Shown here in pieces: positions 41,833-50,137 of a stretch of 64,000 nucleotides of DNA (its first letter is position 1; the number at the start of each line of letters is the position of its first letter). A program made the position numbers and the translations under genes. Origin of the DNA: Nioella nitratireducens (lineage in GTDB: Bacteria; Pseudomonadota; Alphaproteobacteria; Rhodobacterales; Rhodobacteraceae); assembly GCF_001879715.1 (NCBI RefSeq), contig NZ_MNBW01000006.1, forward strand, positions 62,001 through 126,000, read 5' to 3'. The notes under the pieces are model-generated. The model searched no databases and was not told where the DNA came from. It was given only the letters and a program-made list of their open reading frames with translations.

Positions 41833-42177
41833 TCAGAAAGGCAGCTTCATGCCTTCGGGCAGGTTCAGCCCGTCGGTGAGCTTGGCCATCTCGGCTTGAG
41901 ACTTCTCATTGGCCTTGGCCTGTGCGTCCTTGATCGCGGCAAGGATCAGGTCTTCGACCACTTCTTTCTCATCGGGATTGAAGATCGAGGGATCAATATC
42001 CAGACCGGTCAATTCTCCCTTGCAGGTGGCGGTGGCCCGCACGAGGCCCGCGCCGGATTCGCCTTCGACCGTCATGGTGGCCAGTTGCTCTTGCACCTCG
42101 GCCATCTTGCCCTGCATTTCCTGCGCCTGTTTCATGATCTTGGCCATATCGCCAAGCTGGCCCAGTCCTTTGAACAT
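41833..42177 (-). CDS. YbaB/EbfC nucleoid-associated protein
   Basis: A 114-residue DNA-binding dimer. The family start [22 protein letters not shown] and the central [21 protein letters not shown] are present. It binds DNA broadly and sits between dnaX and recR as in most bacteria; its role in repair or nucleoid structure is not settled. The gap to recR is 13 bases. Confidence 0.95.
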   Translation of the reverse strand: MFKGLGQLGDMAKIMKQAQEMQGKMAEVQEQLATMTVEGESGAGLVRATATCKGELTGLDIDPSIFNPDEKEVVEDLILAAIKDAQAKANEKSQAEMAKLTDGLNLPEGMKLPF

Positions 42178-42250
42178 CTTGTGTCTCCTGCGGAGTGAAG
42201 TACGGTTTCAGCCTAGATACGTGTGCTCCGGGGTCACGGCAAGGCGCCGA

Positions 42251-43981
42251 TCAATCCTCTTCGAACGGATCCCACTCATCCTCGACTTCGGGCAGGGCTT
42301 CGGCCTCGGCTTCTGCGGCCATATCCGCACGGGTGCGAATATCGGTGATCCTGGCCTGCGGGAACGCCTGAATCACGGCCTGCATCAACGGATGCTCCAG
42401 CGCCTGTTCTTCCAGCGCGCGACGCGCGGCGTCCTGCTGTTCCTCGATGGTCTCGCCGCCGCCCTCGTTGGCCAGTGTCACGGTCCAACGCACTCCGGTC
42501 CAATTCTTGAGACTTTGGGCCAGGCGCGGGGCTAGATCTTGCGGGGCACGCTCTGTCGGCTGGAAGGTGATCCGGCCGGGGCTGTAAGAGACCAGCCGTA
42601 CGCCCGTCTTCACCTCGATCAACAGCTTTATGTCGCGGTTGGATTCGATCAGCGCGACCACGGTGTCGAAGTTGTGATAATGCGCCAGCGCAGTGTCCGG
42701 GGCTTCGGCCAGCGCCATCGCCGCGCCACCCGACGGGCCGCGCGGGGCCGAGGCGCGGGGGGCCGGGCCCCTATCGGCAGAGGGCGCAGGTCCGCCTGCC
42801 GAAGGGGGTGGCGGCGGCATGTCCTTAAGCTTGCGGATCAGGTCCTCGGGCGGGGGCAGGTCGGACACATGGGTCAGCCGGATCACGGCCATTTCAGCGG
42901 CCATCATCGCGTTCGGGGCCTGCGCCACCTCTTCAAGCGCTTTCAGCAGCATCTGCCATGTCCGGGCCAACACCCGCATGGACAGCCGCGACGCAAGCGC
43001 TTGCCCGCGCGTGCGCTCATCCGGGCCAATCGTGGGGTCGTTCACCGCGTCCGGCGTGATGTTGATGACGCTCAGCCAATGGGTCAGTTCCGCCAGATCG
43101 CGCAGGACCGCCATCGGGTCGGCCCCGTCCGCGTATTGCGCGCCAAGCTCGTTCAGGGCGCCTGCGGCATCGCCGGACATGATCTGTTCGAACAGGTCCA
43201 TGACCCGGCCCCGGTCGGCCAGCCCCAGCATCGTGCGCACCTGTTCGGCGGTGGTTTCGCCCGCACCATGGGAAATCGCCTGGTCCATCAGGCTCATCGC
43301 ATCGCGGACCGAACCTTCGGCCGCGCGGGTGATCAGCGCCAGTGCATCCTCGTTTATCGCGGCCGATTCCTTTTGCGCGATAGCTTGCAGGTGGGCGATC
43401 ATCACTTCGGGTTCGATCCGGCGCAGGTCGAACCGCTGGCAGCGCGACAGCACCGTCACCGGCACCTTGCGGATCTCGGTGGTGGCGAAGATGAACTTCA
43501 CATGGGCGGGGGGCTCCTCCAGCGTCTTCAAAAGCGCGTTGAACGCGCTGTTGGACAACATGTGAACCTCGTCGATGATGTAGACCTTGTAGCGGGCCGA
43601 GGCCGCCCGGTAGTGCACGCTTTCGATGATTTCGCGGATATCGCCCACGCCCGTGTGGCTGGCGGCGTCCATCTCGATCACGTCGACATGGCGTCCTTCG
43701 GCGATGGCTGTGCAATGTTCGCATACACCGCAGGGGTCAGTTGTCGGCGAGCCGGTGCCATCCGCCCCGATGCAGTTCAGCCCCTTGGCCACGATCCGCG
43801 CGGTGGTGGTTTTCCCCGTTCCGCGAATGCCGGTGAGGATGAAGGCCTGCGCGATCCTGTCCGCCTCGAACGCGTTTTTCAGCGTGCGCACCATCGCCTC
43901 TTGCCCGATCAGATCGGCAAAGCTGGCGGGCCGGTATTTGCGGGCCAGAACCTGATAGCCTTTGTCTTTGGTCTCGGACAT
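42251..43981 (-). CDS. dnaX: DNA polymerase III subunits gamma/tau
   Basis: A 576-residue clamp-loader ATPase. Seen: YQVLARKYRPASFADLIGQE, Walker A TGIRGTGKTTTARIVAKGLN, the four-Cys zinc module in CIGADG...CGVCEHC, the DEVHMLSNSAFNALLKTLEEPP box, FIFATTEIRKVPVTVLSRCQRF and the sensor RAAEGSVRDAMSLMDQAI. A Pro/Ala-rich linker follows at about 400-440, then a tau-specific domain. No obvious A-rich slippage site for a gamma form was found. The ATG at 43981 has GAGG before it. The SRP RNA gene lies upstream on the same strand beyond the divergent phosphatase gene. Confidence 0.96.
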   Translation of the reverse strand: MSETKDKGYQVLARKYRPASFADLIGQEAMVRTLKNAFEADRIAQAFILTGIRGTGKTTTARIVAKGLNCIGADGTGSPTTDPCGVCEHCTAIAEGRHVDVIEMDAASHTGVGDIREIIESVHYRAASARYKVYIIDEVHMLSNSAFNALLKTLEEPPAHVKFIFATTEIRKVPVTVLSRCQRFDLRRIEPEVMIAHLQAIAQKESAAINEDALALITRAAEGSVRDAMSLMDQAISHGAGETTAEQVRTMLGLADRGRVMDLFEQIMSGDAAGALNELGAQYADGADPMAVLRDLAELTHWLSVINITPDAVNDPTIGPDERTRGQALASRLSMRVLARTWQMLLKALEEVAQAPNAMMAAEMAVIRLTHVSDLPPPEDLIRKLKDMPPPPPSAGGPAPSADRGPAPRASAPRGPSGGAAMALAEAPDTALAHYHNFDTVVALIESNRDIKLLIEVKTGVRLVSYSPGRITFQPTERAPQDLAPRLAQSLKNWTGVRWTVTLANEGGGETIEEQQDAARRALEEQALEHPLMQAVIQAFPQARITDIRTRADMAAEAEAEALPEVEDEWDPFEED

Positions 43982-44126
43982 GTCGCCTCGCGCCGGGGTT
44001 GGGTGCACGCAGGTTAGAGCGTTTTGACCGGGGGGTGAACAGGGGAGTTGTCGGCAGACGACGACATTGCACTTGCCTGCCGGATCAGGTCAGCATGACC
44101 CGGTGAGGTTTGGGCAGGAGGCTTGG

Positions 44127-44621
44127 GTGAGCGGCTTCAGCGTAGCAGAGTTGAGGGTTGCTGGCGGAACGCTTGGGATTTCCCCCTTGCCGGGGCGGGA
44201 TGGGGCCTATGCCGATGATCTGGAAGGCTTGCTGTCGTGGCGTCCAGGCGTGGTGCTAAGTCTGACCAGCGAGGACGAGATGCAGGCCAAGGGCGCTTGC
44301 ACCCTTGGGCCGGACCTGGCGGGCCAGGGGATCGCCTGGCGCCATTTTCCGGTGGTCGATTTCAGTGTGCCCAAGGCCCGCGACCGGACGGTTTGGACCG
44401 CCCTGTCGGCGGAGATTCACAGTGGTTTGGGGCAAGGCGCGCGCATCCTGATTCATTGCCACGGGGGGTGTGGGCGATCCGGTATGATTTTGCTGCGGTT
44501 GATGGTCGAGGCCGGAGAGGCGCCGGACGGGGCCCTGACGCGCCTGCGCGCGGTGCGCCCCTGCGCCGTCGAGACCGATATGCAACTGATGTGGGCGACC
44601 GAGGCAAGCCGCATGGCATGA
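44127..44621 (+). CDS. Dual-specificity/tyrosine phosphatase-like protein
   Basis: A 164-residue cysteine phosphatase. The P-loop HCHGGCGRSG fits the HCx5R(S/T) signature of protein tyrosine and dual-specificity phosphatases, and an Asp in the preceding FPVVDFSVPKARD is a candidate general acid. A second Cys inside the loop could protect the active-site thiol by a disulfide, which is inference. The GTG start at 44127 follows AGGAGG at ideal spacing; the upstream extension is unlikely. The substrate is unknown. Confidence 0.82.
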   Translation: MSGFSVAELRVAGGTLGISPLPGRDGAYADDLEGLLSWRPGVVLSLTSEDEMQAKGACTLGPDLAGQGIAWRHFPVVDFSVPKARDRTVWTALSAEIHSGLGQGARILIHCHGGCGRSGMILLRLMVEAGEAPDGALTRLRAVRPCAVETDMQLMWATEASRMA

Positions 44622-44844
44622 GAAGAATGCGCTGGATCACCGCCAATCTGCGCGGCGGAGTGGTCTGACCAACCTAGGTCGGCAAGCGAAAGGCGTGTCA
44701 CGATGGATAATCCCGGCAGCACGTTGAAAAAGTGCCGTGGCGGCGCAGAGGTCAGAACGGCCGGGTAAACTATGACCTGGGAAATCAGGCAGCGCGGGCC
44801 CGGAGGGATGCGACAATACCCGTCAATCCGCCGGTGGCTGAAGG

Positions 44845-44944
44845 GGTGAGAGGCTGGACATCGACCCAAGCGGGGCTCGTTGTGGCTGCTACCTTCCGGT
44901 CCTGACCAGGTTGGCGAGGCGCTTGCCCGCGCCAACCTCTCACC
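44845..44944 (-). ncRNA. ffs: Signal recognition particle RNA (bacterial small type)
   Basis: A 100-base SRP RNA. The minus strand contains the invariant domain IV hairpin, CCTGGTCAGGACCGGAAGG followed by TAGCAGCC, which binds Ffh. The ends GGTGAGAGG and CCTCTCACC pair perfectly. Its place close to dnaX is typical. Between it and the phosphatase stop (44622-44844) no further gene is seen. Ends are set by the closing stem, so they may be off by a few bases. Confidence 0.93.
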
Positions 44945-44948
44945 GGGC

Positions 44949-44977
44949 TACATAGGGGCCATAAGCCGGATTCGCAA
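44949..44977 (-). promoter_or_regulatory. Sigma70-type promoter of ffs
   Basis: On the minus strand TTGCGA (44972-44977), exactly 17 bases, then TATGTA (44949-44954); the RNA's first paired base lies 5 bases further on. Confidence 0.65.
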
Positions 44978-45016
44978 GGGGCTGTCCTTGGGCGGGTTCC
45001 GGGCGCAGGTGGCGGA

Positions 45017-46837
45017 TCACAGCGGCAGGTCAAACCGCTGGAATCCGGCGTCGCTCTGACCGTCGGGGATAAGGCCGAGGGCGGTCCAGGTCGCCTTGTG
45101 GGCCATCGCGCCCGGCCCGGTTTCATAGACCACACGGGTGCCCGGCATCGGAAGGAATCGCCATGTTGGCTGGGCTTCGATCCGAAGCGGCGACCGCGCC
45201 TCGATATGGCGCACCAGAACGTCGCGGGCGGACTCCGAGCCTTTGACGACCGAATCACAGCGCGCGGGGGCCGGGAAATGCCCTCCCCCTGCGGCCCGGT
45301 AGCTGCTGGTCACGACGAGGAAGCGATCTTCTGCCGCGACGGGGCGCCCCCGACAGGACAGCGCGCGGATGCGGCTGTTGGCCGGGTAAACCTGCTCGCC
45401 ATCGGCGGAATAGCGGGCGGCGGCAGACAGGTCGATCTGGTAGGTCACGCCAAAAATGACATCGAAGTTGTAGGCCGAGAAGCTTGGTGCCACCAACAGT
45501 TGCCCGGCCTGCCCCGGCACGATCTGGTTAAAGCCGCTGGCCGCGCGTTCCAGCCAATCCTGTAGGTCCGCGCCGGTGGCCACCACCACTTGCAGCGTGT
45601 TGGGGAAGGCATAAAGGTCGGCCGCGTGGCGAATGGACAGGGCACCTGCGGGAATGTCGGTGTAAAATCCGGGTCCAGCGCGGCCACCTGCCTTGAAGGG
45701 CGGTGCGACGGACAAAAGTGGCAGGTCGGATAGCGGGTGATCCGCCAGTTGGGCGCGGGCGAACTCTGCCTGCGCCTCTGCCAGCAGCGCCAAGGCCGGG
45801 CTGTTCCCCACGAGGGCAAAATAGGTTTCCAGCGGCGTCAGGCTGTCGCCGATCCTGCGGCGGGCATGGGCGAGTGTGGCGTGGTGGCTGTCCTCGGACA
45901 GGCGCATGATGGCTGGCGCGGGCGGAAGCGGGCCGATCGCGTCGCGCAGCGGCAAGACCTCGGACAGGGCGTTGCAGACTGTCCATCCAGTGGTGGTCTT
46001 GGTCAGGTCCAGTGTGATCCGGCCAAGATGCGACCCGTAGAACCCCGGCTTCACCACAGGCGTCGCACAGCCCTCCAATCCCGCGCGGACGCGGTGAGTG
46101 TGACCGGCAACGATGGCGTCGGCGATACCGGACCGGGCCAGCGGGATCAGGGCATTTTCCAGATCCGGGGCATCTTGTTCCGGTCCGGCGCCGGAATGGC
46201 ACAGCGCGACCACGATGTCGGCGCCCTCCGCCCGCAACTGGGCGGCTTCCGTGCGGGCGCTTTCGACGATCGGAAATGTCTCGACCCTTCCGGCCAGTAT
46301 GGCTCGGTCCCACTTGGTGATCTGCGGCGGTGCCAGACCGATGACACCGATGCGCAGGGTATGGGGGCGGTCGTCCGTATCGTGCATCTCGCGGTCGAGA
46401 ATGACCGAGGCGGGCAGCAAGGGGCCCCCGTCGGAGCGGCGGATATTGGTGGCAACCACAGGAAAGGCCGCGTCGGCAACGGTGGCCAGCAAGAAGTCGA
46501 GCCCGAAGTTGAAATCATGATTGCCAACGGTCGATGCGTCGTAGCCCATGGCGTTCATCGCCGCGATCATCGGATGCGGGCCTGTGCGGTCCGGCGCGGC
46601 GGCAACATCGCCCAGAGGCGACCCTTGCAACGTATCGCCATTGTCGAACAACAGGCTGTTCGGAACGTCGGGACGCAAGCGGTCCAGCAAGGTGGCGATC
46701 CGCGCCAGCGCAGGTTCATCTCCCGCGTTGTCGGTAAAGTAATTGTAGGGCCGCAGGTTCGCGTGCAGGTCTGTCGTGGCAAAGATCGTCAGGCGCAGAT
46801 TTTGCCTGCCGTCCGCTATGTCGGCTACTGTCCCCAT
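45017..46837 (-). CDS. 5'-nucleotidase / 2',3'-cyclic phosphodiesterase family protein (CpdB-like)
   Basis: A 606-residue metallophosphoesterase plus 5'-nucleotidase C-terminal domain. Metal-binding motifs: ATTDLHANLRPY at the start, LLFDNGDTLQGSP, STVGNHDFNFGLDF and VAGHTHRVRAG. The C-terminal substrate domain includes IRHAADLYAFPNTLQVV. The architecture is that of CpdB (2',3'-cyclic-nucleotide phosphodiesterase/3'-nucleotidase). Unlike E. coli CpdB no signal peptide is visible at the chosen ATG (46837) or just upstream, so location is uncertain. It would scavenge nucleotides for phosphate or nucleosides. Confidence 0.85.
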   Translation of the reverse strand: MGTVADIADGRQNLRLTIFATTDLHANLRPYNYFTDNAGDEPALARIATLLDRLRPDVPNSLLFDNGDTLQGSPLGDVAAAPDRTGPHPMIAAMNAMGYDASTVGNHDFNFGLDFLLATVADAAFPVVATNIRRSDGGPLLPASVILDREMHDTDDRPHTLRIGVIGLAPPQITKWDRAILAGRVETFPIVESARTEAAQLRAEGADIVVALCHSGAGPEQDAPDLENALIPLARSGIADAIVAGHTHRVRAGLEGCATPVVKPGFYGSHLGRITLDLTKTTTGWTVCNALSEVLPLRDAIGPLPPAPAIMRLSEDSHHATLAHARRRIGDSLTPLETYFALVGNSPALALLAEAQAEFARAQLADHPLSDLPLLSVAPPFKAGGRAGPGFYTDIPAGALSIRHAADLYAFPNTLQVVVATGADLQDWLERAASGFNQIVPGQAGQLLVAPSFSAYNFDVIFGVTYQIDLSAAARYSADGEQVYPANSRIRALSCRGRPVAAEDRFLVVTSSYRAAGGGHFPAPARCDSVVKGSESARDVLVRHIEARSPLRIEAQPTWRFLPMPGTRVVYETGPGAMAHKATWTALGLIPDGQSDAGFQRFDLPL

Positions 46838-47009
46838 GTCGCCTTTCGGTCCGCTTTCTTTTGTTTCATAAGCAGATAGAACGAGAAACCGGGAAAGCAC
46901 CAGTGGCGCGTATCAACGGCGAGAGGAACGTGCCGCTTTTGGGACTGTGCGGCATTCCTGCAATAGTTTTCTTTAAAAAGGTTAATGATCGAGAGGGGTT
47001 AGCAGAGAC

Positions 47010-47984
47010 ATGAGACTTGCGGAATCCGTGACATTCGGTGGTTCCGGCCTCGACCGCGCCGCGCATTTGCGGGCCGATGCGGCGGGCTTGGCGGCTGCCC
47101 TGTCTGATGGACGTGGGACCGTTCTGCCGATCTGGCGCGGCAAGCCACTGATGCAAGCGGACGCATCGGGCAAGCTGCGGTTGGTGTGGTTGCCAGCAGA
47201 TCACCCCGTGCTGGCCGAGGCCCTTGCGGAGCGGTTATTCCTTGGCGACGACGACGGCGCCTTGCGGTTTTCCGCAGATATGTCCGCGTGGCAGCCTGAC
47301 GATCCTGACTCGGCCGAGTTGGACAGTTTTGCCGATCAAAGCCAACAACGGCACCCCGCAGTGCAAGACGGCCAGACCTTTCAGGAATTGCGGCTGGCGA
47401 TGGCCCGGCTTTCGCCACGAGACGCGGAATTGGCCGCGACCGCCAAGGCCATGCTCGGCTGGCACAGGTCGCACCGCTATTGCGCCAAATGCGGGGCAGA
47501 AAGCAAAATGCAGCAAGCCGGGTGGCAACGGGTGTGCCCGGATTGCGGGGCGCATCATTTCCCACGCACCGATCCTGTCGTGATCATGCTGATCACACAC
47601 GGCAACGACCTGTTGCTTGGCCGGTCGCCGGGGTGGCCCGACGGCATGTATTCGCTGTTGGCGGGGTTCATCGAACCCGGCGAAACTGTCGAGGCTGCCG
47701 TGCGCCGCGAAGTCTTCGAGGAATCCGGGGTGCGTGTGGGCCGCGTCGACTATCTCGCCAGCCAGCCGTGGCCTTACCCCTCGTCGCTGATGATGGGCTG
47801 CCGGGGCGAGGCCTTGAGCCGCGACATCACGCTGGACCCGGCAGAGTTGGAGGATGCCCTCTGGATCAGCCGCGAAGACCTGACAAGCGCGTTCGCGGGC
47901 CTGCATCCGACGTTGAAACCGGCGCGAAAAGGCGCGATCGCGCAATTCATCATGGAAAACTGGCTTGCGGACAGGCTCGACTGA
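47010..47984 (+). CDS. nudC: NAD+ diphosphatase / RNA deNADding enzyme NudC
   Basis: A 324-residue Nudix hydrolase. The zinc ribbon CAKCGAESK...CPDCGAHHFPR is near residues 155-190, the Nudix box GFIEPGETVEAAVRREVFEESG follows, and the diagnostic NudC motif SQPWPYPSSLMMG comes just after. It cleaves NAD(H) and removes NAD caps from RNA. Full length. It is divergent from the nucleotidase gene and followed by the SRPBCC gene. Confidence 0.95.
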   Translation: MRLAESVTFGGSGLDRAAHLRADAAGLAAALSDGRGTVLPIWRGKPLMQADASGKLRLVWLPADHPVLAEALAERLFLGDDDGALRFSADMSAWQPDDPDSAELDSFADQSQQRHPAVQDGQTFQELRLAMARLSPRDAELAATAKAMLGWHRSHRYCAKCGAESKMQQAGWQRVCPDCGAHHFPRTDPVVIMLITHGNDLLLGRSPGWPDGMYSLLAGFIEPGETVEAAVRREVFEESGVRVGRVDYLASQPWPYPSSLMMGCRGEALSRDITLDPAELEDALWISREDLTSAFAGLHPTLKPARKGAIAQFIMENWLADRLD

Positions 47985-48031
47985 CGGGCAAATGGGGATA
48001 TTGCACCGCCCCTTGATAAAGGCCCGATCCA

Positions 48032-48508
48032 ATGCTGTTTGAAACCAGAGAAGAAGTGGACGTCCCGCGGGATTACGCCTTTTCGCATTTCGCCGACTTC
48101 ACCCGTTACGAAGCCACTGCCCGCCAGTATGGGGCCGATATCCGCCGAGTGAACGGCTTTTCGGACCTGGCCGAGGGCGCGAGCTGGCGTGGGTCTGTCG
48201 TGGTTCGCGGCAAAACACGCGGTGTCGAGGCGACCGTGACCCGGCTCGACGCGCCGGCCCATGCGCACATGGATACCGTCGTGGGCGGTATGGCGGTTGG
48301 GGTGGATCTGTTCTTTGATGAATTGGCGCCGGAAAAGACACTGGTCCGGGTGGTGGCGCAACTCAAGGCCACAACACTTGCCGCGCGGCTGATCCTGCAA
48401 ACGGCCAAGCTGGCGCGCGGGCGGATTCAGTCCAAGATCGACTCGCGCATCGTGGCGCTCGCCAACCAGTACGAAGACGACTATCGGCGGCTCAAGGCGC
48501 GCAACTGA
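48032..48508 (+). CDS. SRPBCC (START-like) superfamily protein
   Basis: A 158-residue protein with the helix-grip pattern: MLFETREEVDVPRDYAFSHFADFTRYEATARQ in outline at the start, a beta-sheet core (VTRLDAPAHAHMDTVVGG) and a long C-terminal helix (SKIDSRIVALANQYEDDYRRL). The family binds lipophilic or aromatic ligands in a deep cavity; no specific ligand can be given. It is 47 bases after nudC, probably co-transcribed. Confidence 0.8.
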   Translation: MLFETREEVDVPRDYAFSHFADFTRYEATARQYGADIRRVNGFSDLAEGASWRGSVVVRGKTRGVEATVTRLDAPAHAHMDTVVGGMAVGVDLFFDELAPEKTLVRVVAQLKATTLAARLILQTAKLARGRIQSKIDSRIVALANQYEDDYRRLKARN

Positions 48509-48511
48509 CCG

Positions 48512-49342
48512 TCAATCGCGCAACCGGTCTGCCGGATAGGTGCCCAGAATGTGCAGGTGCGAGGTGAAATACGCCAACTCTTCCAGCGCCAATTGCACCA
48601 TCCGGTCGTCGGGGTGCCCTTCGATATCGGCATAGAACTGGGTGGCGGTAAAGCTGCCGCCCACCATGTAGCTTTCCAGCTTGGTCATGTTCACACCGTT
48701 GGTGGCGAACCCGCCCATGGCCTTGTAAAGCGCTGCCGGGATGTTGCGGACCTGAAAGACGAAGGTCGTCATCATGCGATCGGCCCGGCGTGTCATGTCC
48801 GGTTCGCGCGACATGATCAGGAAACGCGTGGTGTTGCGATCGTGATCCTCGATATGGCGCGCCAGCACGTCCAGACCGTAGATTTCCCCCGCCAGTTCCG
48901 AAGCCAGTGCCGCGTGCGACTTGTCGCCCCGCTCGGCCACATCCCGGGCGGCGCGGGCATTGTCGGGGCTGACCCGGCCACGGATCGCGTGTTTGCGCAG
49001 GAACCCCGCGCATTGCGGCAGCAGCACAAGATGACTGTAGGCTTCTTCGATATCGGCAATTGTGCTGCCCGGCACGCCAAGCAGGTTGATATGCACGCGA
49101 ACGAACGCCTCATCCACGATATGTAACCCGGAATCGGGCAAAAGACGGTGAATATCGGCCACCCGGCCATAGGTTGAATTTTCGACCGGAAGCATCGCCT
49201 CGTCCGCTTCACCGCTGCGAACCGCCTCGATCACGTCTTCGAACGTGCCGCAAGTAAGGGCCTTCATATGTGGGCGAGCCTCGTGGCATGCTTGGTGCGA
49301 ATAGGCTCCGGGCTCTCCCTGAAAGGCGATACTTGCAGTCAT
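48512..49342 (-). CDS. pheA: Prephenate dehydratase
   Basis: A 276-residue enzyme that converts prephenate to phenylpyruvate in phenylalanine synthesis. The start IAFQGEPGAYSHQACHEARP, the VENSTYGRVADIH box and the catalytic NTTRFLIMSRE are present. A C-terminal ACT domain (VRNIPAALYKAMGGFATNGVNM, then LESYMVGGSFTATQFYADIEG) gives feedback inhibition by Phe. There is no chorismate mutase domain. It is divergent from the cytochrome c gene. Confidence 0.96.
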   Translation of the reverse strand: MTASIAFQGEPGAYSHQACHEARPHMKALTCGTFEDVIEAVRSGEADEAMLPVENSTYGRVADIHRLLPDSGLHIVDEAFVRVHINLLGVPGSTIADIEEAYSHLVLLPQCAGFLRKHAIRGRVSPDNARAARDVAERGDKSHAALASELAGEIYGLDVLARHIEDHDRNTTRFLIMSREPDMTRRADRMMTTFVFQVRNIPAALYKAMGGFATNGVNMTKLESYMVGGSFTATQFYADIEGHPDDRMVQLALEELAYFTSHLHILGTYPADRLRD

Positions 49343-49450
49343 TTTGGCGACTTTCTTCAACAAGGGCGTTCTGTCGCGCTGACTACACCTTGAAAGCAGG
49401 GTGGGAAAGTCGGTAGATACGCGCCAACTCGAAATGTGGACGGGATAACC

Positions 49451-49975
49451 ATGTTTGACACGATGACCCTTACCAAGGCCGTTGGTGGCGTATGCGCGGC
49501 CTGGCTGATTCTGCTCGTTGGTGGTTGGGCTGCCGACGGCCTTTACAGCGTCGGTGGCGGTGCTGGCCAGCATGGCGAAGAACACGCCGCATATGTGATC
49601 GACACCGGCGAGGGCGATGCCCCGGCCGAGGCCGCACCCGAAGTTCCGTTCTCGGAAGTGCTGGCTGCCGCAGACCCCGCGGATGGCGAAGGCCTGTTCC
49701 GGCAGTGCCGTAGCTGCCACTCGGTCGAGCCGGGCGTCGATGGCACCGGCCCGTCGCTTTACGGTGTGGTTGGCCGCGATGTCGGGTCCGAACCGTATCA
49801 CAGCTATTCTGACGCCATGGCGTCCAAGGGCGGCGCGTGGACGCCGGACGAGCTGAACAACTTCCTCGAAAACCCGCGCGGCTATGTGCAGGGCACCGCA
49901 ATGTCCTTCGCCGGTCTGCGCGACGTGGAAGACCGGGCCGCCGTGATTGCCTATCTCGACTCGCTCGATAACTGA
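49451..49975 (+). CDS. Membrane-anchored cytochrome c (CycM/c552 type)
   Basis: A 174-residue mono-heme c-type cytochrome held by an uncleaved N-terminal helix (AVGGVCAAWLILLVGGWAADG). An acidic, Ala/Pro-rich linker of about 40 residues leads to the class I heme domain, with heme motif CRSCH at 86-90 and the Met ligand in YVQGTAMSFAGL. This design is that of Paracoccus CycM (c552) and Rhodobacter cyt cy, which pass electrons from the bc1 complex to aa3 or cbb3 oxidase. The ATG at 49451 was chosen from the anchor start. A strong terminator follows. Confidence 0.92.
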   Translation: MFDTMTLTKAVGGVCAAWLILLVGGWAADGLYSVGGGAGQHGEEHAAYVIDTGEGDAPAEAAPEVPFSEVLAAADPADGEGLFRQCRSCHSVEPGVDGTGPSLYGVVGRDVGSEPYHSYSDAMASKGGAWTPDELNNFLENPRGYVQGTAMSFAGLRDVEDRAAVIAYLDSLDN

Positions 49976-49998
49976 TCCTTGGTGTCCAGAGCGAAACA

Positions 49999-50023
49999 GG
50001 CCGTCCCTCGGGGCGGCCTTTTT
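49999..50023 (+). terminator. Terminator after the cytochrome c gene
   Basis: GGCCGTCCC pairs with GGGCGGCC around a 3-base loop (one G-T pair), followed by TTTTT. Confidence 0.85.
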
Positions 50024-50137
50024 CATGTCCGGGGGTCACGATCCTGTAATCCGATCTTGAATACTGCCGGGGCTGGTCCTTACGGTATTGAGCACCATAA
50101 CAAGACCAATGAACAAGATCCCCGCAGTGGAGCTCCC

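Noticed and set aside
42251-43981. Programmed frameshift in dnaX giving gamma
   Set aside because: No A-AAA-AAG-like slippery run or stimulating stem was found in the coding strand.
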